Shown here: in pieces, positions 1 through 14,553 of the stretch
Numbering within the stretch: position 1 is the stretch's first letter
Layout: every line of letters begins with the position of its first letter
Assembly: GCA_033782935.1 (NCBI GenBank)
Contig: JAWQEG010000288.1
Coordinates: 242,001 to 306,000, forward strand
DNA length: 64,000 nt
Origin: Petrolisthes cinctipes
Lineage: Eukaryota; Arthropoda; Malacostraca; Decapoda; Porcellanidae
Reading direction: 5' to 3'
Made by a program: the position numbers and the translations under genes
Notes under the pieces: model-generated
What the model was told of the DNA's origin: nothing
Databases searched by the model: none
What the model saw: the letters and a program-made list of their open reading frames with translations, nothing else

Positions 1-2556
1 TCACACATGGGGAAGGTAAACAACCACCCGTCTCCACTGGTAGCCAACCTTAATCTTCCTTCAACGCACCTATATTCCACTAATAACTTGTTGCAGTACC
101 TTTTTGATGAATGTTGAATATCTTTAATATATATTTTTTCATACATATTGTTTCCCAATGTCCGAAATTCATTCCCTATTCCATGTTTATAGTATGCAAT
201 ACTTGTTGTTTGGGTTGGTATCCCTACCACCAGGTGCTCCCAAGAGGATAAACGTTGATACCTGTCCAGTGATATCTTTCCTTTTGGAATAACATTTATC
301 GACAATAATCAATATAATCCGCTATTCATTCTAGTAGGAAATTGATATCTTAATTATTTGCTAAGTATCACGTAACAAAAAGGTCATCATATCCATAAAT
401 ATAAATGGTATAAAAATCTGTAGTTGGCACCTACAAGCTCCTCTCTACCTCACCCTCCTCTTCTGTTAAAGGGACCATTATTCTATACAGTAAAGCCATG
501 AGGGTCTCTGCTTACCCTTAAAAAGGGCCTCATATAATGATAATGAAAGACAAATATATAAGATCCTACACTTATAAACAATAGTAGACATACTACCTGC
601 TTATAATTACGTGCGGCATCACATTATCCGTATATGACTATAACTGGTTCTAGCAGATCCAATTAAGAAAACTCCCATTGGGAAAAAAAAAGTACTGGGG
701 GGAGCACGTGCCACAGCCCGCAGCTGCTCTAAGATACCCTGAGGCTTCTTCAGCAGAACATCTGCTCACGAGTTTCATGCATGCCGTAAATTGATCATCC
801 ATGCTTTTATATGCTTAAGAACTCGAGGACGCGCTATTAAAACATGTTTCTATTTTCTCCGTCACATTATGCATGTGGCACATTATATAGTACAGGTTCT
901 AACGGTTACGGTCGTGGAAATGAATGGAAAGGAAAGATGAGGAGTGTGACGGTTGGTGGAGTGATCGAGGAAGGAAGCCAACAAGACATAGTAATTGGTG
1001 TGGAGGGCGGAAGTTGGGAAGTGATGAGTTAACTCCTGTGATGGTTTCCAATCCTTCCATGTGTAGCCTATACTATAATAGTGCACAAAAATCGGTCGCC
1101 TTTACTACTCCTATAGCTGCATGAACATTAATTGAAACTAATTCTGAGGACTTCAAAACAAGTTCAAGATCAACCAGTCTTCCATGGTCAAAAGTTGCGA
1201 TCGAGTTTACATTAATCTACCATCCAAGGTAAATATAGTTTAATTATTTACCTTGCTACCATCTATGTGCACCACAGATCCCAGGTAATTTATGGTATGC
1301 TCCCTGGACACAGGATTGACTCCGATCGAGGCTCAAAACATCTTAAAATTAAAGGGCATCAAAAACACCGCACACCTAGGGAGTGGGGACACTTATTACC
1401 GACCAGCTGCAGTGGAATGATGGGGATGGCCGCACCACCCAAAGATTGAATGATTAAGGATGAGGATTTATATACTATGCCTGGAAAACCCTGTATGACG
1501 AGGGGAGAGGTAATAAGAGAGGTAGGTGGAACAGAAAGCGCACCACCCAACAACAGAGAGTCTGCTAAAACGTCGCAGTCACCCCTAACGTTATATGACA
1601 TCACCACTTGCTTGAAGAATATAAAATCTTGGTGTTAGATCTATAAGACAAAGAGAATATTATAGTCTTCACCCTATCACACTTTGGAAAAAAGTCACGG
1701 GTGGCACCCAAACTACCGTAACAAATGATCTCCCAGACATGAGGAATGATACTGATCAGTCACATAACAGACTGGACTTCATAAAATCCTGGTCGCAAAC
1801 AACCTGCCTGCATCAATCAATTCAATGATAGACTGGTAATAAACTAATTTATCTTTGTCTACATAATCACAAGACTTTGAAGTCCATTTAATTCTTCAGG
1901 AAAACAGAGAACATGTAAATTAAGAAGTGCATTTTACTGATACAGTACTCCATTTACAGTGCCTGAAAAGGAGGAATAACTTCTGTACTGGTCATACTTA
2001 ACACTACTTAAATGAGGTAAAAGTGTTCTAACTCTTCTGTCACACTAACTTTACAATGGTTATTAAACATATAATGGAAATTATATTTCATGATACACTG
2101 TATATAAAAGTATGATATTAAGAACATAAATCTATAACAGCATGTAACTAATACTGTACACATAATCTTTACTGTTGATAAAATCTAACTAAATCAAATA
2201 TTGTACCTGTAAATATACTGTACTTTACATTCAGTATTCCCATTTTGTCATGCAAAATTAAAACGTCAGTTAGTGGAACCTCCTTTACCCAAAAAAAAAT
2301 TAACAACAAATAAATATCATAATGTTTTCCTAGCACCAGGATCAGGATTAGTATCAAGTAGCACAAAATAGTTTTTATATTTGCGTATGTCACTATGTTT
2401 AGTTAATTTAACAAAATGAATAACTAATTACTGTATGCAGAAAAACAATGTATATTTACAATTATCCATCACTGAATCTCTTTCACAAGAGTGATTCATA
2501 ACAACCTTATACAAGTGTATTGATAATCACATTTCATTTTTTAAGATTTAGTCCAA
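1..2556. other. AT-rich non-coding DNA, no gene recognised
   Basis: No ORF here has recognisable domain content or credible splice sites. The short open frames between about 840 and 1640 overlap on both strands and look random. The 11-mer CGCACCACCCA occurs twice, near 1431 and 1541, in a more GC-rich patch that may be an old repeat. Nothing else is supported. Confidence 0.6.
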
Positions 2557-2694
2557 TGGAGTGCTCTCACTTACCAATACCACACTATCGATTCCTCCAA
2601 ACTACATTACAAAACAGATCCTCTTCAGTACTAGTAACACTGAGGTGATGTTTCCTTGCATAGTTTGGAGGAATTAGTAGCACTCCAATTCAGT
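2557..2694. mobile_element. Short foldback element (MITE-like), copy A
   Basis: The ends are inverted copies of each other. The left arm carries TGGAGTGCT and then ATTCCTCCAAACTA; the right arm reads TAGTTTGGAGGAATTAGTAG and CACTCCA. The left arm has about 24 extra bases between the two blocks. The centre holds ACAAAACAGATC, which copy C at 13445-13569 also carries. It has no coding capacity. A small non-autonomous DNA transposon family is inferred from the arms and the other copies. Confidence 0.6.
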
Positions 2695-5600
2695 AAAAAG
2701 AGGTTCACTTCTGAAGAGGATTTCACTTCATTCTACAGTATATAGTAGTATAGTAGTCATACTACATGCTATATGTCAACCAAGGGAGAGAGATTTCATG
2801 ACAGGAAAGATCAGAAATATTAAAGACAGTATTGTTTATAACACAACTTAAATTTTGATACTGTATTGAAAAGTGATGCAATATTTACTACCCATATACT
2901 TTCACACAAGAAAAAATTACATCAGTTTCGGTATACTGTACTGTATTATACAGCACTCACCTTTGACAAGTAAAAATTGTTGTGTTCTGTCCTACTGTGC
3001 CAGTCCTTCCCCAATCACTACATGATGGATACATGCCTGGGCCTCTGGGGAGCATTATATACAGTAATGCATACATTGGTAAATGTCTGAGACTTTGTAA
3101 CATCACATAACACATAATGAAAGTATAAAATCATATACAGTACTGACTGCACAATTAATTACAAATTTGCAACTGCTGTACTTTTTATTTAAGAAATAAA
3201 GAATTTAGCAGGAAATCATACCAGGCCTTAGAGGGATAAACTGCATTTTTATCAAGCCTAACCAACTCATTAATCATATGGCATTTTTATGAGCAAATCC
3301 TGGGTATCCTTAATTTATTTGTGCATAAACAATTATGATTGGATGACACACAACTGGCATGTATCATTTGTGCTTCAATGATTGTTCCCTATGCTTCACT
3401 TTGCTTACTCTACTGACCTAATGTGTGGAACTCAGACCATCTCAGACAGTGGAATTAAACCACTCAGATGTCTGAATCTTAAGTGTTGAGACAGTGCTGC
3501 AGAATGTGCAGATGTATTTGAGTATTATGGTATGTAACTCAATATAATTCCAACATGTATAAGACAGTAACCAACAAAGGGCATGTGCAAGAACTAATAA
3601 TGTAGCTATGACAAACAATATATTGCAACCGCAGGAAGGGTGAAAAATATACTGTACAATACATTTTCTCCCAAAAAAATGTACAACATGACGTTTTGGA
3701 ACAATTAAATCATAACAATATGATCTAAATATAACAATATATGAATCAGTAATACAGTACAGTATAAGTATTTCATATTGCAAATACAATATCTGTATAC
3801 AATATATATATATATATATATATATATACACTACAGTCTTGACCCATAATTTCTAGCCCCTTACCCAGTTAACTCTCAAGTACATTAGAGGTCCTGATTT
3901 TTCACTGACTTGCTCTACTGTCAGTCATGTGGCAACACTCAAGGGATCAATAAACCTAAGTTGTAGTCAAACTCCATGTAATGGGAAAGCTGACAAGAGT
4001 GTTGAATCTGACATAGGCTAATCCAGTGTAGCAATGGGAACGAATTATCTCAAGTGTTACCAAATCCATCTACTTTTCCACAAGTTACTTTTGACACAAA
4101 AGGCCAGGCAATTTCTTTCAGTATTTTGTGATGAGATAATTAGGTAAGATGCTAATTGTTGAAGAGTAAATGTATGTAACCCTTTATAAAATGCCCCGTC
4201 TTACTTGAAAGTCAACCAGTTTCAGCTAAACTTGTGGTTTATGACTGTTCCTGTAATTCATATCTTTATATTTCCTTTTACCTTGGCAAGCACGATACAT
4301 TTAATTTCTACCTTCTTTGGCATGCTTCATTAATGTGCATGATAAAAAATATAGGATTCATAACTTTATCTACAAATATTGGCACAATGAATGTGTTAAG
4401 TATTCTCTATGATTATACATACAGTATTTACATGAATATTGACTACAGCATTACAGGTAGCACTGTACATTGTTTTGCAATTACACACACATCCTTGTAC
4501 TGTATAGTAGTGTGGCAGCCTTTCTAAAGTTAACAATTCCTGTTAGCTTTTTATAAGTCCCTGTACTGTAGTTATCAAAAGCTGTTAGTGAACTGCTCAT
4601 ATTAGTGAACAATTCATATTAGCTCATGCATATTAGCTAGTCAATGTTAATTATTTGTATGATAAAATTATTAAAATCAAGTGTATCATAAGTGTTCAAA
4701 GCTATGTTTATTGCTTGAGTAAAACATCTTGTGTATGGTAAATTTGCCATAACATATTACTCTACTATACTCTATTGTACAGGTTCCAAGATATATTTTT
4801 GTCCAATACTTTATCCAATTTCAATGCAAAACAACTTGTGTCCCTTATAATGCAATGCTTCACGTATGTATAAATTACCTTACAGTATGTGCATCTTATT
4901 CATGTAACTTGCAAACAAAATATGATAATACAAATAGCACAGTAACAATATAGTTATTTCTATTTCATATACTGTATAGTAACTTTTATGAGTTCTGAAC
5001 ATCAACTATAACAGCATTTCTACCAAACTTTACAGTGACAATTATTTTAAGGTGTGCATTGCTAGCCAGAGATTACCGTGCAATAAACTAAAATAATCAT
5101 TCTAACTGTTATACATTTAAGATCTGTCTATCTGCTAGTTTGTCACAATGGGCCATATTTAGGAACAATGTTATTACATACCTGAAGCTTCAGAAGTTGA
5201 TGGTGGCCTATGTTGGTCAAGTTCTTGTACTGCAGCCCCACTTTTTATTTTTGTACTTTGCAAATTTTGATGCTTGAGTTTAATTTTTTTATGAGTTCAT
5301 AATAGCATTTAACAGAGGTGGAGAGCTAGAGAGAGTGAAGGCAGAAACTATAGTGGTCTTACTTCAGGTGTCCCTGAAGAAACGGAGATAAGTAGGGTGA
5401 CAAGTGAGGATGTGGTAAGATGATGTGGATTGAAGGAGCTAAGTACAGTATGTACAGTACTGTACTATACTATCTTAGCAACAATGATGAATAACATTTC
5501 AATTTATGGCAGTTCTTAAAGCATTGGCTGTTGTCACACATACCAACTGTCAATTAATGTTCATATACACAACCAAATGGCTGTGATAATTTTGGCCAAC

Positions 5601-7362
5601 CACCATGACACTGTTCTGGAATATGGCCCTATGACCAAACAAATTATATCATGTGCATAGGATACATTTTCAATAACACGACAATATTTTCTTTACAGAA
5701 AATGAACTTGAAAAAAAATCTAAATATATCCAAATTATCTGTAATTAGTAAAGACAGTAATTTTATGCTTAGACTGATAAGTACAGTTGTCCACACAAAT
5801 TCACAGTACATTTTAGCATTGTCAGTCCTTCGTCTGCCTGGGGTTCAGAGTTTCATATTACTGAAGCATGTCTTCCCCTTCCCATGCCATGTATGCCTGG
5901 CACCCACCATTCACACCTGTCCTTGGTCTTCATTTCCTCCGTTCCATGTACAGGCTTTGAATCAGTCAAACTATGAATCCCGGGCAGACAAACAATTGAC
6001 AATGCTGAAAGTACTGCAGATTTGTGTGACTGTACATCAATACAAGTGCAATAAAACAAATTCCTAGTACAGCATGTCCAAAAAGTCTGGAAACATAATA
6101 TTCATTACATCCCTAGGCATGAAGCATAGCACTGTAAATAACTTTTAAAATATAACATACCCAATATATATTTTTTTTTTCAGACCCAACTTGCATCTTC
6201 ATGAACACAGAACTCTGCGGATCACCAAACTGTTGAAGAGGTTATGGGATGCTGCATATTGTTGTCTGTCAAGACTGTGCCATCATATTAAGACTTTCTT
6301 CTCCAACTGTACCTAATGGTTAGTCTATACCATCTGAGTTAAGTTGGCAACCTTTTTCCCTGAAATACATACATGTGCTGATAATGTAGTACATAAAATT
6401 ATATTTCCAAATTCATGGGACACACTGTATAACCTTATTTCATATTAAATGAAACATTAACCTTACCATTACAGTATCAGTTCTTTATCATTTATAAAAA
6501 TATAAACTGCCTTTATCAACAGTGTAAAGACAAATGTGGTGTCACAGTGAGTAAATTCCTCAGCATTGGCTTAATTAGTGCTATTCAGTCAACACCAGAA
6601 GCATGAAACATTTGATGTCTTTGTAAAGTGCAGATGTAAATGAATGAACAGCACTGGTTGCCAAGTACAGTCAGAGAATAATGTACTCTATCTGCACAGT
6701 TACCCAGGCAGCTTCTGGCAACTCCCTGAGCAGTACACATGCAGGTGATAGTAACCATTTATGAATGCAGGAGTGGCTAATGCACCACATTCCAATAAAC
6801 ATGATTTAAACTGGAGTGATTGGAGTTTTATAGACTGTGATGCTTAATGTAGTTTAGTGCTTTTTACTACTGAAACTATTGAGGGAGTCGTCAGAAGCAG
6901 ATCCGGTGTCTAATTAACCCTTAAACAATATAAAAGGGCTGATGAATTCTGCATCATAGGTTATCCTGACCAACTTCACATAGTTTTTCTTTCATAGATG
7001 GGAACTACTGATGCCTAATTATTTCAATCAATCCATAAATAATAGTTAGAGCCTTTGATAACACGAAGCCAGATGGTGTAAAATGCTATTAAGATAATCT
7101 CCACCATCAAGGGAAGAAAGATAGAATTATTTTTTCCACATACTGCCAATAAATAAAAACTTACAAATAAAATTACAGGAAAAAGCTACCAAGTTTTTTG
7201 AGCATGTTATAACATCACTTCACAATAAGCTCCTTAACTCTGTTTTCATTCACAGTTCTTCACCAACCCTTAACCCTCCCCACCAAGTGAGTCAATTCCC
7301 TGATAACAGTGGAGTTATGAATGTAGATTGGTGAGGTCCCGGCACCAAGTAAGAAGGGTTGA
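2695..7362. other. AT-rich non-coding DNA, no gene recognised
   Basis: Open frames are short, low in complexity and lack family signatures. Contents worth noting are a TA microsatellite at 3802-3828 and many copies of TACAGTA/TACTGTA words. Nothing supports a gene. Confidence 0.55.
3802..3828. repeat. (TA)n microsatellite
   Basis: An uninterrupted TA dinucleotide run of about 13 units. Confidence 0.95.
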
Positions 7363-7474
7363 TGAATTTGGGGCTACAGATTCCTCTCAACAGTGGCAAA
7401 AAAACAATCACTTAGAGTAACATGGACTGTTTCTTGACCTAGTTTGGAGGAATCAGGAGTCTTCACAATTCCAT
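7363..7474. mobile_element. Short foldback element (MITE-like), copy B
   Basis: The left end, GAATTTGGGGCTACAGATTCC, is inverted at the right end, which contains AGTTTGGAGGAATCAGGAG and ends ACAATTCC. The arms match copies A and C, with more divergence on the left. It has no coding capacity. Confidence 0.5.
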
Positions 7475-9834
7475 AGCATCTTATTGCCTAAGGCTCAGTG
7501 ATAGAATGACATCATGACATTGACAGATGGCTGGTAAATACATACAATACTTGCACATCATTATTGACAGTGACTATGTTGTCTTTCATGCAAATCATTC
7601 CCTCCTACTGAAATGGAGCCATGGAGTAAAAACTAATATACATACAGCATTCATAACTCTTCAGTACCTTAACTATAAATTTATGATTACTACTGTACTG
7701 TATTACTCATCTGCAAGATGTGGCTACAGTACTGTACAGTACTATCGCTGACTCAGTTGACAACAATTTTCTCTCTACATATGTATTAAAATTTTTCCCC
7801 ATATACCTGTACTGACTCATTCCCACCCATATAAGCAAGGTGGCTTTTCATGAAATACAAGAAAACAAAAGACAGCTCTCTCTCACTTTCACTCACATAT
7901 TAATGATGATAATAACACTTATTATAAAAGTAATATTAATAATAAAACCAGCACCCGTGACTTGTGTAGCTTATGACATCAGGTACATCACATACAGTGA
8001 GAACCAACAGTTTGGTAAGCAAACAGATTATCAAATACCATTCGCAAGTTTTTGTTATCAATAATACTGAGCTAATGTAAAGTTTCACCTTAAAAAACAG
8101 TAGGAATAAGATATGAAATTCAACATTTTCTATCACAAAAATACATTTAAACCTCAGCCTGAGTATATTCAATATCTCCTGATACTCTATCAGAAGGTTA
8201 CAGTAATTAATAATTAGCACTCATTAATACAAATGACCATGGTTCATGTAAAAATATATACAATACATATGCACAAAAGTTTATACATGGTATATACACA
8301 TCACTTCAATTACATACATACATATATATACAGTCACTATTTTCATTATAAAACAGTACACAAATACTTCTCCAACAAACAAATTTTAAAGTGCATTCAT
8401 GCAGATCATGGTATATAGAGTACAGTATGTGCATAAGTGCAGATAACAATATAATATGAGGTATTCCTAGCCACAACTCAAAAAGCTCCACTAATTGACA
8501 AAACAATCAACAAAAGTGGCCATACTGTGACTGCAAGAGTAGGACACACTTGTAGAGCAAGCAAGAAGCACAGGTGCCCAATACACAGGCGAGCCCCTTT
8601 AGTAAAGCTACATTGGCCACTGTTTGAAGGGATAAAGGAAGAATGCACCAAAGTAGACAAAGTAAAGAGATGGTCAAGAAACCAAACAGTATTCAACCCT
8701 CAACATGGACCCTGACCAAGGTACCTGACTGGAGGAAGGAAGGAATCAGTGTGCGTTGAGAAGAGGTGGGATAATTATAAAGACCAGCGTAAAGTACTGT
8801 AGCTGACTGGCTGGTTATAAGCTCTGCCACAAGACCAAAGCAATGATAAAGGAGGGTAACATCTGGTGCTTGCTCAGTTGTGCCTTTGAGAACCTCAGAC
8901 TGTAGACCCTTGATATAACACAAACTCATACTTGTACCATTCACTTGATTCTATATACAGTGCCTCATTTATAATCCACATAGGTTTTCCAAATCTTTTA
9001 ATGCTCCATTACCATATACAGTATAGTAAATCATGGCATCAAATGAACCTGTTTAAATGAAAAGGTGTGAAGTATAAGTTGCCTGAGTTATACCGAAGGC
9101 CTGCTACAATCAATAACTCTCTATTGTGGTGCAAATAGTGAACATATATATCCAGTCCATGCAAAACAGTTTTAGCAAGATACCTTTTCTTTTATCTAAC
9201 TAATTATCTACCTAACTGCCTATTGCCTGATGCCGCATCCCTTACGAGGCGTCCATAACATATACTGTTACATCCAAGCTGTTCAATTGCCAGAGCTCAC
9301 TAGAACTCCCTTTACATGTTGTTTTCCATACCGTATAATATTATACCATCATTTTTTAGTTAAAATAATGACACACACATGCCACAGTTTATACTCTTAA
9401 TCTTGAAAGAACTGTAAGTGGACTGAAAATATCAAACATGATAATTAAGTGAAGCAAGTACATATTCGATAAGCAACAACTTATGGAAAGAAAATATTTG
9501 AGAGTTGCAAAACAATAATGGAATGTAATAAAACTATTGCGTAATGGAAGAAATGGCAAAACTGACAAACTGCATATTATGGAGACTAGCCTGACACCTT
9601 GTATTTAGGAGATAAACCACTGACAGACAAGGTATCGGACACACATAGACAAAGCATTGTTGCAAACTTGACAGCCTTAACAGTAGTGGGTTGCACTTGT
9701 GCAATCACGTCACATCTACGAGTATATCAGTGATGTATATCCTAAAATGTATAGTAATTCAGATATGGAGATCTTTGTCCTGATAATGTATGGAGCTAAT
9801 ACTGATGATGATGATAATTACAATAATAAGAATT
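7475..9834. other. AT-rich non-coding DNA, no gene recognised
   Basis: The short ORFs on both strands between 7840 and 8944 overlap one another and have no recognisable domains. Nothing else is seen. Confidence 0.55.
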
Positions 9835-10110
9835 TATGATGTAACCTTGGTTGTTCAATGTTTACATGGATTGAGTGATGAAAGAATTTAAGGCAAAACT
9901 GGGTAACTGAAAAGAGGAGTGGAAATTGTGGAAGGTGGAGAAAGGCGATCTATTTCGAACCTGATTTGTGCAGATGATGCAGTGATATTAGCCTGTAGTG
10001 AAGGAATATAAAAAGACCTGATAGGTCAAGGGAGAAAGTGATAGAGAGGAGGAACAGCAAACATGAAGGATGTAAAAGGAAATGCTGACCGTTGAAGAAC
10101 TGAAGGGGCA
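9835..10110 (+). mobile_element. LINE fragment, reverse transcriptase YADD region
   Basis: Degraded reading on the plus strand gives WLFNVYMD-like and LICADDAVILA-like segments, the region around the reverse transcriptase catalytic Asp pair. A decayed segment typical of the next conserved block follows. Several frameshifts and stops make it non-functional. It resembles the RT portion of the LINE families found at 26830-28665 and 54947-55815. Confidence 0.65.
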
Positions 10111-13100
10111 CTAAAACCCTTAAATTACTAGACTGTCCACATCACTCCAGTAAAACTTCAAAACATAGACATCACATGCAAAGGAGCTTTTACTGATGGT
10201 TTTCATAACTGTTCCCTTAATAGGCCTAGACTTTGGGGGCCTCTAATCTAAGGAAAACACAAAGGAAGATCGTTAATAAAGCCTCCTCCTCTCACTCCAC
10301 AACAAAAAGACCATCCAAATTACAACTACTTACAGTCTTTTTTCCTCATGCAACATCATGCAATTAGTCAAATTTTCAAAGAGTTGATTATATTGGCATA
10401 GCTTAACTTAAATTTCCCAAACACAACTAAGCTACGGCAGCTCTACTGACATCATAGGGCTCCAACCAATCACGCTTTGCTGTTTTCTTTCTCTCAGTCA
10501 CCCAACCAATCAGGGCTCCCTTCTCTCTCTCCTTTCCACAGGTGTTCCCCTTATTACTTTTGCTTGATACTGTTCATCATTACTGTATATTACAGTATAC
10601 CTATTGTAATTACAAAGTGAATTAATTTACTACAAGTGAAAACATTTGTGGAAGTAAAATCATGTGGTAACACAATCCTGAAACTTTGCTTCAGCCAATA
10701 GCTATACGAGTTACAAAAGTATTTAAGTTCAACATGAACCAGCACTCAAAATGCTGATAGAAGCCAGTTCCCTCATAAAGAGATTCAGATGTATCTTTAG
10801 AGATTCACTTTACTCCATTCACAATTTGAAATAAATATCATACATAAGTTTCCCAAGTCTAAGTAAGATTATAGCACACTAACAATGGACAATGGAATGA
10901 CACTGGAATAAGCTTATCTGAGTGATTACAAAGAAGGGTGACAAATGAGAAACTTCTTGCAATTTCTTATAAAAAAAAAGACTGTCCTTACAACTAACCT
11001 GAAAGTAAATCTTTTAACAAGTACTGCATGCATATGGTAGACTTAACTTCAACTTTGTTCTCCTGAAAGTAGTCAATAAAAAGTTTCCAGACAGGGATGT
11101 ACATTGTACAAGATAGTAAATCTTTTATGCACCAACCTGTACTATTGTGCAAAATTATCCAGTCAGCTCTACTTTTTTTTCTATCATTACATGGACATAA
11201 AAAATCTGGTTCTTTAATTCCCAGCAAATATCACTGATGCTCCTAGTGGTTGTAGTTATCGAGATAGGAAGAGGCATCAGGCCAAACCCAGCTATTTGAA
11301 ACAGATTTTCATAAAAATTTTCTCCATTACCAACAGTGTCTCTAAGAATATTGCACCTATCTTCATATTATACCATATTACAAAGCACATCACATAACCC
11401 TTTCCATTGTGTGGGTATGCTGGAGGTGGCTCTATTGCAGTAAAAGCTTTCAACACAATTCCATGATAGGGCACTCCAGGCAAGAAAAAAGGCATCAACA
11501 CTATGGATGGATGGATGGAGACATTGGTGTTTATATAAAGTAAACTTATCAGCGTCTATCATTCAAAATTTATCAAATTGATTTTCAAACCCCATGCAAA
11601 ATAAAATTGAAAGAAAAATACAAGCAGTGGTGACAGAAATTTTCTGTACAATAAGGCCTCCAAATCTATACTTGTACATGAATAAGTAACTATATCAAGA
11701 TATGGAAATACTTATTTGCACTTGTTTACATAACAAGGAATGCATTTTTCCTCAGACAAGGATATATATGGCTGTTGAAATGCAGCATAATCACTTCAAT
11801 TTAAAAGTATAATAGCACTTTGATATTTCAGCTTTAGTCACTGTTCAGCTACTCAAGATGCAGCAACGACAGGGTTTTGTGACCCATTATTAAACTGACT
11901 GAGAAAGACAAACAGCGTGTGAAAACAATTTAGTAATTCAAGAAATGTTATTGAAATACTATTCATGAGATACATCATTCCTAAAAAAAATTCCAGTCTG
12001 TAACCTTCAAGAATCTGATAAAGAAATTTCAATGATGATGCTCTAAAATTGACGAGATGTTCCGATTCATGCTAACTTTCTTAAGATATGACATACAATC
12101 TACAAAACATAACACTGATGTTAGCCTAGTTTTTTACATGTTATCATTACCTGCATTCCCAGTATGGGTGTTAAGTGGTCAGCAAAGTGGAGACTCTTGA
12201 TAACTATAATCCAGTATGTGCCAAAAGCTGACTCCCTACAGTATACAGTACAGAGTTGTCCCACTCCTAGGTGGATCGTCTACTATGACCAATGAGTTCA
12301 ACCTGCCCCCACAAAAGTAATTTCAATTAACCATGGTGCAAGGAGCCATGCCATGGTAATAAAGCCAAGAAATATAACTATATAATAGAGGGAGTCGCTA
12401 CATTATTGACAGGTGATCTGTTTGTGGTACAGCAGCTCCCTTTCATCACCTTACCCTCTTCAACACTATGATGCTTGTTCCCATCCATCCCTAATACATT
12501 TCTGCCTTCTTCATTATTTGGATAACAGTACTATCTGTTTGTATCTTAGCTCTTTTCACCACTGCCTCTCACCTTCCAACCTGTTCCCAATATTACCACT
12601 CATCCAAAATCTTAATTATCTACTTATTGCACCTATATAACCACCTACATAATTTGTTAATGAACTGTCATATATTTCAATGAGACACATAACAAAATTT
12701 CATATACAATCTAAGACAAAACTACAGTATCTTCCCTGATTTCATAATCAACAACAGTGCAGAAACATAGAGCATTTCAACACAAGGGTTCAGTACCTGT
12801 GAAACTCATACTGTTTGGCTAGGTGTACAAACTAGTGACAAACTATAATCATTGGCAAGTTAGGGAAAATAGTTGTGTCATGCATTTACAGGTGTGTTGT
12901 TCCTCCTCCTCAAATTTCACTGGCTCACAAAGTTTTTTCTACCAGCAATAGATACAGTGTATTTTCTTTACCTTAAACCAAAAGAATATACAATTCAAAT
13001 ATGACAGTAAAACATGAGTAAGGGAACAATACTCCTGTATGCAACTTGTAGGATTTCATGCACTTTTCAATTATTTTCACAGCTGTATCCAGAGAACACA

Positions 13101-13444
13101 ATGAAATGTTTATCAAAGAGAAAGTAACATACAATGGATTCTCATTGTGGGAGTTTAAATGTCTTTTATCACAGATAAGGGGATACTGGTAGAAGTCATT
13201 TTTTTCTGAACTTCTCAGGTTAACTTGATAAAAAAAATTATTGTACTGTATTATGAAAATTGGATGTTTTTATGGCATCATGGCATTACTGTATACTGGT
13301 AGAGTATTGTATATTCTGTCCTAAGTAATTTTTATGAATCACAATAAAGAATAGGAATGTATAGGATATTTCTCTGATAAATATTTCAAGCTGTACTGGC
13401 ATCAGCCCTTAAGACCAATTTAAAGGGGTCATTTTATATCTGGG
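10111..13444. other. Non-coding DNA; two CCAAT motifs
   Basis: No gene is recognised. Two CCAACCAATCA-type motifs lie about 50 bp apart near 10463-10513, beside a pyrimidine-rich stretch. That could be a promoter remnant, but no transcribed gene can be attached to it. A short ATGG run lies near 11503-11518. Confidence 0.4.
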
Positions 13445-13569
13445 GAATTCAAGGGCTACTGATTCCACCAAACTATGCTACAAAACAGATACCCCACTTG
13501 TAGATTGAGGAACTCATCTGCTGACTTGGCATACTGTACTTTGGAGGAATCAGTAGCTCTTCAATTCAA
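13445..13569. mobile_element. Short foldback element (MITE-like), copy C
   Basis: This is the clearest copy of the family. The left arm, GAATTCAAGGGCTACTGATTCC, pairs with the right arm GGAATCAGTAGCTCTTCAATTC. The centre includes TACAAAACAGATACC, also seen in copy A. It is about 125 bp long with no ORF. Confidence 0.65.
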
Positions 13570-14480
13570 CCACAATAAATGATTCTTTAACATAAAGGAG
13601 TGTATTCCTATGCAGTTGGGCTTGGTTTATAGGCACCCCAAACACTACCATCAGGAGGAGTATCTTCCTGCCATTGAGATGCTGATATTTACAAATTATT
13701 TCCAAGCTGTATCATCTGGTTACTTGAAAAAAAGTAAAGATCACTGGAATTTTACATTTTGGGCAGTGTTCCTGTACTTCATGTTTGACTAGGAATACAG
13801 TCCTTCCGTGTGATATGCTCAATAAAAAATAATTCATACGTGATATGTATCGTTTTTCAGGCCACCATCACATCTGGAAAGAATTTGAATGTGATTAGAT
13901 TAGGTATCATAAAACTTGTGTAATGTATAACAATCAACAAAGTACCACCCATCAAGTCCATGAAGACAGCGTTACAGTGCACCACGGCAGCCTACAAAAA
14001 CAATGGCTAGAACATGCATAACAACATACATTCATAAACCCACACGTAATAGTGTATGTTTTCGTCCGTGTATCATAATGATGTCAGTCCTGCAATTTGG
14101 CCCTCTGAAATCAAATGGACCATTCTTAAACACAGTTGGAGAAGAGGTCATATTTTCAACTGTGTAGAGAAAGCCATAATTACATCTACATAGTCTAATT
14201 AATATTTAACATCTACCAGATTTTCCTTACCATCTTTACCTTATACACCCACTCCTATATACATACAAAACACCTCAATCCTACCCTGCATACTAGAAAG
14301 CCTAATAAAAATTGTACAATCTAGATTATTATTTTTCCTTACAGCTCTGCATATAATAAAATAATTAACACCTTCAAAAGGAGGAGCCTCAATGGATGAA
14401 ATTTATTTAACGATTCTCCGTGTCCACCAAACCAAGACTGAAAAGTTGACAGCAATGGTTCCTACTATAGGCTAATGATG

Positions 14481-14486
14481 TTTATT
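14481..14486 (-). terminator. Candidate poly(A) signal of Hs2st
   Basis: AATAAA on the minus strand lies about 70 bases after the Hs2st stop codon. Assignment is by position only; another AATAAA lies about 80 bases further on. Confidence 0.45.
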
Positions 14487-14553
14487 CTGCAAAATCTAGT
14501 CATGTATTACAAGTTACAACTTACAGGGAGCTTAGTGAAGAGATTACTCCAGT

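Noticed and set aside
3442..3831. 129-codon minus-strand ORF
   Set aside because: AT-rich with a TA microsatellite at its start; Tyr/Ile/Cys bias and no homology signal.
5651..6067. 138-codon plus-strand ORF
   Set aside because: No domain, unlikely codon composition and no flanking splice or promoter support.
13610..13792. 60-codon plus-strand ORF next to foldback copy C
   Set aside because: No recognisable family, and it lies in the 3' flank of Hs2st without splice support.
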